The notes beneath the pieces are model-generated. The model made no database searches. It had not been told where the DNA came from and was given only the letters and a program-made list of their open reading frames with translations. Made by a program: the position numbers and the translations under genes. Below are positions 35,643 through 43,610 of a stretch of 64,000 bases of DNA, piece by piece; the first letter of the stretch is position 1; each line of letters begins with the position of its first letter. The DNA comes from Acetobacter garciniae. Lineage in GTDB: Bacteria; Pseudomonadota; Alphaproteobacteria; Acetobacterales; Acetobacteraceae. The stretch lies in the NCBI RefSeq assembly GCF_017377735.1, contig NZ_JAFVMH010000005.1:62001-126000 (forward strand), read 5' to 3'.

Positions 35643-36643
35643 TGGACGCTTCCGTAACGACATACCGTGCCTGGAGCTGGCACGCGCCGGGCGAGCCCGA
35701 ACAGCTTCAACTGGTGGACCGGGCCTTCGTGTCTCCAGGACCGGGTGAGATCGTCGTGCGGAATACCATGATCGCGCTCAATCCCGTTGACTGGAAAGTC
35801 ATTGCCGCCAGTCCCGACGGATGGAGGCCGGGGCATGTGCCGGGCGTGGACGGTGTCGGAATCATCGCGGAGGTCGGCGACGGCGTGAGTATCCCCCTGG
35901 GAACGCGGATCGCATATCATCAGGGGATCGGCAAACCGGGTAGCTTCGCGGAATATACGATCGTGGATGCCGATTGTGCGCTCGTTATTCCCGACGGTGT
36001 CAGCGACGAGAGCGCCGCCGGAATTCCGTGTCCGGGGCTGACGGCGTGGCAGGCGCTCGCCAAGGTACCGGATATGCCGAACCGGGATGTACTGGTGACC
36101 GGGGCTGGCGGCGCTGTGTCGCTGATCCTGGTGCAACTGGCATTGCGTCGGAACTGGCGTGTCTGGGCGACCGCGTCGCCGGCTCATCACAAACGGCTGC
36201 TTGCGTTGGGCGTTGCCGGTACGTTCGATTATCGCGATGAGCGCTGGCGTGCGCAATTGACCGTAGCACTCGGGCCGCGCCGCCTCTTTGCTGTATTCGA
36301 CACCACGAGCGGGGCGTATGCACGCGGTCTGGCGCCACTGGTGGGGTATAACGGACATCTGGTCTGCATTCAGGATCGGCTGGAATCACCGCCTCTGCCG
36401 CCGTTCACGACGGCGCTGTCCCTGCATGAAGTCGCGCTGAACAGCGCGCACGGCCATGCGACGGCGGAGAACTGGCGGGAGTGGCGCCAGGCCGGAGCGC
36501 AGTTGCTCGACGCTGTGCGGATTGGTGCCCTCGGTCTCCAGCCGCATATAGTCACCGCGTTCGATGACCTGCCGGCAAGCCTCTCCGCCCTGAAGCACGG
36601 GCGCATCAAGGGGAAAAAGATTCTCGTGCGCATTGAGGCTTGA
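35642..36643 (+). CDS. Quinone-reductase-like NADPH oxidoreductase (MDR family)
   Basis: The 333-residue protein has the GroES-like domain (PGPGEIVVRNTMIALNPVDWKV; PGVDGVGIIAEVG) and the Rossmann domain (NRDVLVTGAGGAVSLILVQLAL). It lacks the zinc-ligand set of classical alcohol dehydrogenases, as in quinone reductases. Such enzymes reduce quinones or reactive carbonyls, fitting the GST beside it. ATG 35642 overlaps the acetyltransferase stop as TGATG, so I start here and not further upstream in the open frame. Confidence 0.87.
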   Translation: MDASVTTYRAWSWHAPGEPEQLQLVDRAFVSPGPGEIVVRNTMIALNPVDWKVIAASPDGWRPGHVPGVDGVGIIAEVGDGVSIPLGTRIAYHQGIGKPGSFAEYTIVDADCALVIPDGVSDESAAGIPCPGLTAWQALAKVPDMPNRDVLVTGAGGAVSLILVQLALRRNWRVWATASPAHHKRLLALGVAGTFDYRDERWRAQLTVALGPRRLFAVFDTTSGAYARGLAPLVGYNGHLVCIQDRLESPPLPPFTTALSLHEVALNSAHGHATAENWREWRQAGAQLLDAVRIGALGLQPHIVTAFDDLPASLSALKHGRIKGKKILVRIEA

Positions 36644-36987
36644 AGCCGTAATACCAGCGTGCCCGTGCCCTCAGTGACGCGCGCGAGTAGAGTTTCCAAA
36701 CTGTGTGATGACTGACTTCGGGCTGTCAGGGGTTTCGAAGCGTAGACTAATGGCAGCAACGGGTGGGGAACGGATGGTCGGCTCGTCTCTAGAATGGTCA
36801 AAAATCTGACATTCGCGATTAATACGCCAGAAAGACATATGGGAATCCATAGGCTCTAACTCAAAACTGAAGGTATATTTAGCATTAAGGGTAGCAGAAA
36901 CACTACCCTATATAGCCGTTCCGTTGCACAACACTTGACTCTAGCGTGCCCGCATAGACTGTGGCTACCATATTTTGGGATGAAATT
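36644..36987. other. Gene-free AT-rich approach region with an inverted repeat
   Basis: No gene is visible in this stretch. Base composition changes from GC-rich to AT-rich along it. At 36888-36909 the arms AGGGTAG and CTACCCT enclose eight bases. It could be an operator for the following gene or the hairpin of a terminator, but no T run follows. Confidence 0.5.
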
Positions 36988-37851
36988 ATGTTGATAGAAA
37001 GTGCGTTTTCAATGTTGCCTGAATTTGTTGCTGGGTTTGGCTTTCAAAAAGTAAAAAGAGAAGCAAACGCAACAGCAAATTTTTCTTTTTCATTACTCAA
37101 TGCACTACATGCGAAAAACATTTTAGATCCAATACAAAAAATACAAATGGAACATAGTTATCAAACAAGTAAAGTTCCACTTCCCGCAACTGGAGCAAAC
37201 AGGCATTGTGATATTTTTCTTGATTATGGTGGTTCAAAAATTGGTACCAAAGCACTTGAAAATTATGGCTGGAGGTATCGAAACTTTGTTGAGGCTAAAT
37301 TTCTTAAATATTACAAAAAAACGAAATCAGGTCAGGATACTACGGTTTCAAAAAATAGCGCTGAAGTAATTGCTGATCTTCTTCGTCTCGTTGCGCTAGT
37401 TCCTGAACCACAAGCTTATTTAAATGCACCAGTGGCAAAGACAGCGACTGCCCGTTATTTTCTTGTCCTTTCCGACAACAACCCATCCATATTTATAAAT
37501 AAACATCTTAAAGATCTTCATGCTGAATTTAAAAATCCCACACACACGAGCAATATTCACATAGATCTAAGCACGAAAAAAGCATCGAAACTATCAGAAA
37601 ACACTGGGACCAATTTTAAAAATATTGACTTTTTAATTGAAAGAACAAAATGTTTTGTTCATTATCCATTAGATGAAAATTCACCAAATGCCATTTGGAT
37701 GCTTTTATTACGGATAGATGCTGCAAAAATAACATTAAATACTCCGCGTGGTGCAATCTGGTTTCGTATAAAAGATAATCGAGAAATCGAACAGTCCCGG
37801 CCAGATGCATACAAAGACATACGGGATTTTATTGCAACAAATATAAAGTAA
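36988..37851 (+). CDS. AT-rich unknown gene, possible PD-(D/E)XK nuclease
   Basis: The 287-residue protein is encoded by strongly AT-rich DNA, unlike everything around it, which points to recent transfer from a distant source. I recognise no family with certainty. CDIFLDYG followed about 25 residues later by NFVEAKF gives the spacing D...E-x-K of PD-(D/E)XK endonucleases (Asp75, Glu102, Lys104 counted from this ATG). The rest is mixed alpha/beta with a Lys-rich surface. ATG 36988 has GGGA seven bases upstream; GTG 36961 is possible but has no ribosome site. No methylase or partner gene is nearby. Confidence 0.6.
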   Translation: MLIESAFSMLPEFVAGFGFQKVKREANATANFSFSLLNALHAKNILDPIQKIQMEHSYQTSKVPLPATGANRHCDIFLDYGGSKIGTKALENYGWRYRNFVEAKFLKYYKKTKSGQDTTVSKNSAEVIADLLRLVALVPEPQAYLNAPVAKTATARYFLVLSDNNPSIFINKHLKDLHAEFKNPTHTSNIHIDLSTKKASKLSENTGTNFKNIDFLIERTKCFVHYPLDENSPNAIWMLLLRIDAAKITLNTPRGAIWFRIKDNREIEQSRPDAYKDIRDFIATNIK

Positions 37852-38325
37852 TATATTTTACGTATTCAACATTCTAAATATTATTTCCACCCATGTCTCG
37901 ATATTCATATAATTCCCGGTTAAACACAATGGAAACCACAGCGATATTATCTTCGCAATAACTGCGGGAGCCGAGGGCGAACCGGGGCCTCGCACAGCAC
38001 GGTGGCCGTGGGCACGCCGTCGCGCAGTATCTCGCCTTTCGGCCCCCTCACGACAGGACAGATAACAGCGCAGACCACATTGGGGACAAGCGCACGGACA
38101 TGGTGTCTCGTGCATAATTTTTATCGGTCGTAACAGCTTCCGACCCGAGGCCGCTTTTCGACTACGGAACAGGAGGCGAAACCGTCCGCTATGAGGGCGG
38201 AAGCGGACATAGTTCTGGATGCATAAGCTTTACGCTTTATGAGGGTAGGGGGCATTTATTCAGTAAGAGGTCATGCGTGTGCCGAAAAAAGTTCATTAAA
38301 ACAGCCTATTAATCCCGCTTTGCTC
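37852..38325. other. Gene-free region near the ICE end
   Basis: I see no convincing gene. A Cys-containing frame on the minus strand (37858-38115) has no ribosome site and mixed composition. Base composition returns to GC-rich near 37960 and turns AT-rich again after 38220, so the stretch looks like a patchwork of fragments. Confidence 0.5.
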
Positions 38326-38350
38326 TCAACTTGCGGTTGCCGCAAGCTGA
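38326..38350. repeat. Inverted repeat beside the attachment site
   Basis: Arms TCAACTTGCGG (38326-38336) and CCGCAAGCTGA (38340-38350) match at 10 of 11 positions with a three-base loop. It ends five bases before the tRNA-like core, so it may be part of the integrase or excisionase binding region. Confidence 0.5.
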
Positions 38351-38355
38351 GAAGC

Positions 38356-38374
38356 AATCCTGCCCCCGCAACCA
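38356..38374 (+). other. Probable attR: 3' end of tRNA-fMet
   Basis: AATCCTGCCCCCGCAACCA is the 3' end, including CCA, of alphaproteobacterial initiator tRNA-fMet as I know it. Upstream the sequence ceases to match tRNA (there is no TTCAA of the T loop and no anticodon arm), so only the end is present, as expected at the distal junction of an ICE that integrates into that gene. The intact tRNA gene should lie at the other, unseen, end of the element. Confidence 0.75.
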
Positions 38375-38400
38375 AAATCCACAAACAAAATCAATACCTT

Positions 38401-38424
38401 AAAAGGCCGCGCAAGCGGCCTTTT
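38401..38424. terminator. Strong terminator after the att site
   Basis: Perfect ten-base arms AAAAGGCCGC and GCGGCCTTTT with a GCAA tetraloop. It lies 26 bases after the tRNA-fMet end and is likely the original terminator of that tRNA gene; on the minus strand it also follows the acyl-CoA synthetase gene. Confidence 0.8.
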
Positions 38425-38461
38425 GGCGTTCTACACCCACAACTGGAATCATATGGGAAGC

Positions 38462-40006
38462 TCAAGACCATCCGGCGGAGGTTTCCAGTTCTTTTGCTTG
38501 GGCAGTCAGCCGATTGCGATCCACTTTATTGGTTCCGGCCCAGGGGAGTTCCGTGACGAACTTGATCCGGCGTGGATGTTGATATGCTGGCCCGTGTTCG
38601 AGGGCATACTGTTTGATTTCAGCAACAGACAGGCTTGCGCCCGGATGCAGGACAAGAAATGCGACGGGAACCTGGCTGCGTTCCTCATCGGGGAGGGGTA
38701 CGACTGCTGCCTGCTGGATAAGGGGATGGGATTCCAGCATCTTCTCAATATCGCCGGGATAGATATTCTCACCCGAGCAGTTGAACATGTCATCCGCGCG
38801 GCCAACGAAGAAAAAGAAACCGTTTTCGTCCCGGCGCACTATATCGCCGCTATTGTACCACCCGTCATGCAGAACCTTGACCGTACGGTCCGGCAGGTTA
38901 TGATAGCCTTGCATGACTGCGGGATTGCGCATTTCCAGCACGCCATGGTCGGGGCCTGGTCCATCCACCAGCCTGACCTCCGCTGTGGGGAGCGGATAGC
39001 CGATGGAAAGATGTGGCGTGGGCAGTCCGTCTGGATGCGGGCCAAATACCGCAGGGCCGGCCTCTGTCGTGCCATATCCAAACGTGATCGCGACGTTGGG
39101 GAATGTTTCCTGTATTCGTTGCAGCAGGCCGCGCGTCATGGGGGCTGAGGCAAGCGTCATCCGGTGAATGGAAGACAAGTCGCTTGCGGCCAATAAATCC
39201 GCTTCTTTTATGACGCGCGCGAGCATTGTCGGAACGGCGCTGACCCAGGTTATGCGGTAGCGGGCGAGGGCGTCGATATAGGCTCGCGCGTCGAAACCTG
39301 CCTGCAAGACAACCAGACCATGGGTTGCGAACGTCACCTTGGCAACGAACAGTCCGTTCATGTGGAACAAGGGCTGGGCCAGCAACACACGTTCGGGCTG
39401 GTTGCGCCCGGCGTTGCTCAACATGTCCAGCGCCCAGAGCTGGCCTGTATGGCTAAGCCGTACACCCTTGGGCCGTCCTGTGGAGCCGGAAGTGTAGAGC
39501 ATCTGCCCCGTTTCTTCCGGTGTTGGTACGACCGGATCAAATTCCGCGGGTTGGATAGACGCCATCCAGCCTTCGGGCCCGGTATCGTCGAAATCGACGC
39601 TCGGAATTGCTGGGGGTACCAGGGTGCAGTGCGGATCGTCGGTGAACGCCAGCACCACGCCTGCATCGCTGAGGACGTAATCGATTGCCTCCCCCGCCAG
39701 CTTTATATTGACCGGAACCACCACCATCCCGGCACGCAGAATGCCGAAATAGGCGATCAGGAATTCTGCCCGGTTCATGGACAGGATTGCGACCGGGTCA
39801 CCACGTCGCAATCCTCGGTTTACCAGATACTGTGCGACACCATTGGTCAGGCCATCCAATTCGGCGTAGGTGTACGAACGGGGGTGGGAGCCGGCACCCA
39901 GATCGATGATTGCAAGTGCTTCAGCATCGCGGGCAGGGTCTGCAATATCCCCGAGATTCCGCCACGTTTGTTGGGATTGCGGTATGGTATCGATCGTTCG
40001 GTTCAT
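38462..40006 (-). CDS. AMP-dependent acyl-CoA synthetase
   Basis: The 514-residue protein is an ANL-superfamily acid-CoA ligase. The AMP-binding P-loop is LYTSGSTGRPKG near residue 170; YGTTEAG and the hinge region GWYNSGDIVRRDENGFFFFVGRADD follow, and the C-terminal catalytic Lys is in GTNKVDRN. Substrate (fatty or aromatic acid) cannot be told. ATG 40006 was chosen because it has GGGAG upstream and matches family starts; an in-frame start at 40159 would add an unrelated leader. It is the last gene of a three-gene minus-strand set. Confidence 0.9.
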   Translation of the reverse strand: MNRTIDTIPQSQQTWRNLGDIADPARDAEALAIIDLGAGSHPRSYTYAELDGLTNGVAQYLVNRGLRRGDPVAILSMNRAEFLIAYFGILRAGMVVVPVNIKLAGEAIDYVLSDAGVVLAFTDDPHCTLVPPAIPSVDFDDTGPEGWMASIQPAEFDPVVPTPEETGQMLYTSGSTGRPKGVRLSHTGQLWALDMLSNAGRNQPERVLLAQPLFHMNGLFVAKVTFATHGLVVLQAGFDARAYIDALARYRITWVSAVPTMLARVIKEADLLAASDLSSIHRMTLASAPMTRGLLQRIQETFPNVAITFGYGTTEAGPAVFGPHPDGLPTPHLSIGYPLPTAEVRLVDGPGPDHGVLEMRNPAVMQGYHNLPDRTVKVLHDGWYNSGDIVRRDENGFFFFVGRADDMFNCSGENIYPGDIEKMLESHPLIQQAAVVPLPDEERSQVPVAFLVLHPGASLSVAEIKQYALEHGPAYQHPRRIKFVTELPWAGTNKVDRNRLTAQAKELETSAGWS

Positions 40007-40088
40007 GGACTGATACTCCCGATGGTCTGGATAATTGTTGATTTGTCGCAAGGCGCGCACGCCGGAAGGGTGATCCGCCCGCAGGATG

Positions 40089-40505
40089 TCAGGTGCCCAT
40101 GGCGTAGCTGCCCCGACCAATGGCAACGAGCCTGTCCTGTTCGTCGAACACGTCGACATCCGCGATGCCGACGCTACGTCCCTGCCGCCTGACCCGCGCT
40201 ACGGCTATGAGAGCCGTATCGATGGCGGGTCGCAGGTAATCGACGCGGAAATTGATCGTCGGCAGCGCGCGGCCGACCAGCATGCCAAGCGCGAAGTCCC
40301 CCGCGGTGTCGATCACTGCGGCGATTGGACCACCGTGCCACTGCCCGGTGCCCGCCATGCGCGCGAATTCGGCACGCATGGGACACCGCAGGATTACCTC
40401 TCCCTTTTCGAGATCGCAGGACATGACCTGCATGCCGGCAAAATGGATAAAAGGGGACGCATCGAGGATCTCCTGGATATTCGCGGCCGAAAGAGGTTCG
40501 GTCAT
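40089..40505 (-). CDS. PaaI-type hotdog thioesterase
   Basis: The 138-residue protein has the hotdog pattern GQWHGGPIAAVIDTAGDFALGM, with HGG-I and a catalytic Asp, and TINFRVDYLRPA. It likely hydrolyses acyl-CoA made or accumulated with the synthetase beside it. It overlaps the upstream oxidoreductase stop by ATGA. Confidence 0.9.
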   Translation of the reverse strand: MTEPLSAANIQEILDASPFIHFAGMQVMSCDLEKGEVILRCPMRAEFARMAGTGQWHGGPIAAVIDTAGDFALGMLVGRALPTINFRVDYLRPAIDTALIAVARVRRQGRSVGIADVDVFDEQDRLVAIGRGSYAMGT

Positions 40506-41515
40506 GGCGTGACCACCACCTTGCCAATGACCTTGCGGTCTTCAAGCTGCGCCAGCGCCTGAATGCCCTCGTCCAGCGTATAGGTCCGGTCGATCACGGC
40601 CTTCAGCTTGCCGCTACCCACGAGTGCGAGCAGGGTATCGATGTCTTCGCGTTCCCATGCGTTCGAGCCGCGAATCTGCAATTCGAACGTCCAGATGTAA
40701 CGCAGGTCATCTTCCACCGCGAAGCCGGCCGTGGCGCCGCAGGTAAGCTGCCGCCCACCCAGACGCAGGGTGCGCAATGATTTCTTCCAGGTATCGCCGC
40801 CGGTGAAGTTCACCACGACATCAACACCCCCACCTGCCACGCCGCGCATGCGTGCCGCCTTGCCGTGTCGTTCCTGGACGGCTTTGACGATATCGGTCTC
40901 TGTATAAAGGATGATTTCATCAGCCCCCAGGGCGCGCAGCCGCTCGCCTTTCTCCGGGGTGCCTGCACATGCGATGACATGACAGCCTGCAAGTTTTGCA
41001 AGCTGCACGCAGCAGATCCCGACACCGCCACTGGCACCGAGGATCAGCACCTTCTCCCCCGCCTTGACCTGCCCGATCGTGTACATCATGCGCAATGCGG
41101 TGCCATAGGCCACCGGCAATGCCGCGGCCTGTTCGAAAGAGATATTCTCGGGCAGGCGAATGAGCTGGTGCGCCTTGGCACGGCAGAGTTCCGCCATGCC
41201 GCCATGCTGGGTTTCGCCCATCAATCCGCCCTCGACCCGGTTGATCGGGTCAACCAGGACGCGATCGCCCACCGCCCAGCCCGTGACACCGTCGCCAATC
41301 GCTACCAGTTCGCCGGCGACATCCAGCCCCATGATGCAGGGCATCGGCAGTTTGATCCCGGGCATGCCGCGACGGGTGAAGATGTCATGATAGTTCAACG
41401 ATGTCGCGCGGACACGAAGGACGACTTCGCCTTCGCCGGGGGTGGGATCCGGAAAATCTCTTTCCAGATGCAGTTTTTCCATTCCGCCATGCTCATGCAA
41501 CACCAAGGCTTTCAT
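40502..41515 (-). CDS. MDR-family oxidoreductase (enoyl reductase/quinone reductase-like)
   Basis: The 337-residue protein has the GroES-like domain (LRVRATSLNYHDIFTRRGMPG; GLDVAGELVAIGDGVTGWAVGDRV) and Rossmann domain (GEKVLILGASGGVGICCVQLAKLAG). Catalytic zinc ligands are not obvious. It would reduce or oxidise an intermediate of the acyl-CoA pathway. ATG 41515 has GAGGA about eight bases upstream. It is divergent from the GntR gene. Confidence 0.88.
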   Translation of the reverse strand: MKALVLHEHGGMEKLHLERDFPDPTPGEGEVVLRVRATSLNYHDIFTRRGMPGIKLPMPCIMGLDVAGELVAIGDGVTGWAVGDRVLVDPINRVEGGLMGETQHGGMAELCRAKAHQLIRLPENISFEQAAALPVAYGTALRMMYTIGQVKAGEKVLILGASGGVGICCVQLAKLAGCHVIACAGTPEKGERLRALGADEIILYTETDIVKAVQERHGKAARMRGVAGGGVDVVVNFTGGDTWKKSLRTLRLGGRQLTCGATAGFAVEDDLRYIWTFELQIRGSNAWEREDIDTLLALVGSGKLKAVIDRTYTLDEGIQALAQLEDRKVIGKVVVTP

Positions 41516-41710
41516 CAAACATCCTCGTCTTCTTGAAAATTCATTCAGGAGTGCGCGTCGCAGCCCGTATGTATCCTATATGACCAATGTAGGGTGCTTA
41601 CAAGGCGGATATGGAAACATTAGATGGTGAATGTGTGGTTGCCAGGGGGCTGGCGTGTATCCGCATGTCTGCTTGCGGGCAGGGCATTTATCCGCTAAAT
41701 TGAAAGACCT

Positions 41711-42439
41711 ATGGACAATCATAAAATCATGCCCGAACTCGTCCGGTTGCCGACCACGCAGGGGGAACGCCAAAGCGACAAGGTTTTCGATATCCTGCAA
41801 AAAGCGATTACGCGATGCGAATTGCCGCCCGGAGAAATCGTTTCTGAACCGCAGTTGGAACAGAACTACGGATTTGGGCGTGTTCCGCTGCGGCTTGCAA
41901 TGGACCGGCTTGTGCAACTGGGCCTGGTCAAGCCGTTGCACCGGCGTGGATACGAGGTAGCCCCCATCACGCTGAGCGATGTCCGCCATACGTTTGAACT
42001 GCGCCTGATGGTGGAACCCCCGACAACACGCATGGCTACGGGAAAAGTCGATATCGCGGCGCTGCGGGCATTGGGGCCGGAAGAGACCGAGCTTGCAACC
42101 CCCACGGACCCGGCGACGCAGGAGCGCGTGATCGAGCGGAACCGCAACTTTCATCTGCTGATCGCGGAAGCCGCAGGCAACCCGAAGGTCGTGACCCTGC
42201 TCGGTCATGTGCTGAGCGATATCGACAGGGTTTATTATTTCGGCCTGTTGACCGATTCACGCTTTCTGGACATGCGCGACGATCATTGCAAGCTGATCGA
42301 GGCTCTGGCAGCGAACGATGGCGCGAAGGCGGAAAAGATCAGCCGCAAGCACATTGAAACCGGATATGCGATTGTAGTTGACGCCATTGTCAATAGTTCG
42401 AGCCTGAGCCGTACCACGGTTCAGGTCATGCGCTCGTAG
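41711..42439 (+). CDS. GntR-family (FCD) regulator
   Basis: The 242-residue protein has a GntR winged helix (SDKVFDILQKAITRCELPPGEIVSEPQLEQNYGFGRVPLRLAMDRLVQLGLV) and an FCD ligand domain with ERNRNFHLLIAEAAGN. It is divergent from the oxidoreductase/thioesterase/synthetase operon across about 195 bases and so likely controls it. Confidence 0.88.
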   Translation: MDNHKIMPELVRLPTTQGERQSDKVFDILQKAITRCELPPGEIVSEPQLEQNYGFGRVPLRLAMDRLVQLGLVKPLHRRGYEVAPITLSDVRHTFELRLMVEPPTTRMATGKVDIAALRALGPEETELATPTDPATQERVIERNRNFHLLIAEAAGNPKVVTLLGHVLSDIDRVYYFGLLTDSRFLDMRDDHCKLIEALAANDGAKAEKISRKHIETGYAIVVDAIVNSSSLSRTTVQVMRS

Positions 42440-42614
42440 GACGCCCGACCGGGCGGAAGGCTTGTGCATAATCTGCTTGGTGCTGCCGCGCCTACCCGAA
42501 TGTCCGCTTTCCGCACGCATTGCCCAAGGACTTGGCAAGGCCTGAACTTGCTGCCAGTTTTTCCACACCTCTCGGGCAATGGGGGGCCGGGCACTTCTTC
42601 CTGATCGGTGGGCA

Positions 42615-43508
42615 ATGGATACGAGACATCTCGAAGCGTTCCGGGCGGTATATGAAAACGGCTCGATGAGTGCCGCGGCCGCCGTGCTTCGTAAATCGCA
42701 GCCTGCAATCAGCAATCTCATCGCCCGGCTGGAGGATGAAATCGGCGTCAAGCTGTTTCGGCGCACGCGCAGCCGGCTTGAACCCACACCGGAAGCGGCA
42801 ACGTTCTTTGCCGTCATTACCCGCACGCTCGATGCGATGGAAACGGTTATCTCGGTCTCAAGCAACCTCAAGGGGCTTTCTTCCGCGACCTTGCAGATCG
42901 CCAGCCCGCCGGGCCTTGCGACCTATGTGCTTCCTCCCGTCATTGCCGAGGTACTGACGGCCCATAGCGGTGCCACGGCGCGTTTCATTACCCGCTCATC
43001 CTACGCTGTGCGCGATCTCGGCCTTATCGGCGCTTTTGACGTGGGGTTCGCAGAACTGCCGATCGATATTCATGTGGCGTCGCTGGAAGTGTTCGAACTG
43101 ACCTGCCTGTGCGTGATGCGTGCGGACCATCCCCTCGCGCGCGAGACAATGATAACGCCGCAAAAGCTGGATTCGGCGCCCTTCATCACCCTGTTTCCCG
43201 AACACATCACCCATGTGGCCATGGCCGAAGCCTTCTTTGCGGCGAAGGCGCGCTGGAACGTCATTGCGGAGGCCGAATTCTTCGGAACGGCCTGTACACT
43301 GGTCCAGCAGCTTGGTGCCGTAACCGTGGTCGATCCGCTTACGGCACGGTCGTTCGCGCCTGCGGGGCTGGTCGCTATTCCGTTCGAGCCGAAAATTCCA
43401 TACCGGTTTGGCATGTTCCAGCCCAATGCGCGGCCCCCATCCCGGATAGGGCTGGATTTCATGGCGCGTTTCCGCGTTGCGATGGAGCGTGTGAACGCGG
43501 GTCTATAA
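42615..43508 (+). CDS. LysR-family regulator upstream of the catabolic operon
   Basis: The 297-residue protein has the LysR N-terminus (MDTRHLEAFRAVYENGSMSAAAAVLRKSQPAISNLIARLEDEI) and the C-terminal effector domain (FGTACTLVQQLGAVTVVDPLTA). It is co-oriented with and directly upstream of the Liv-fusion operon, which it may regulate. Start ATG 42615; an upstream start would add an unlikely leader. Confidence 0.87.
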   Translation: MDTRHLEAFRAVYENGSMSAAAAVLRKSQPAISNLIARLEDEIGVKLFRRTRSRLEPTPEAATFFAVITRTLDAMETVISVSSNLKGLSSATLQIASPPGLATYVLPPVIAEVLTAHSGATARFITRSSYAVRDLGLIGAFDVGFAELPIDIHVASLEVFELTCLCVMRADHPLARETMITPQKLDSAPFITLFPEHITHVAMAEAFFAAKARWNVIAEAEFFGTACTLVQQLGAVTVVDPLTARSFAPAGLVAIPFEPKIPYRFGMFQPNARPPSRIGLDFMARFRVAMERVNAGL

Positions 43509-43610
43509 CCCAGAGTTATAGAGTTGCCCATAATTCCTGTTTGACCAATCTCTGTCTCGGGGCCGTAATGAACCACGTGCTTCAGCGACGGTGGGCAGGC
43601 AGGATAGTCG

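Noticed and set aside
37858..38115. 85-residue Cys-containing frame on the minus strand
   Set aside because: No ribosome site, abrupt change of composition within the frame, and no recognisable zinc-finger spacing.
38328..38374. A complete tRNA gene
   Set aside because: Only the last 19 bases match; there is no T loop, anticodon arm or 5' acceptor strand upstream.
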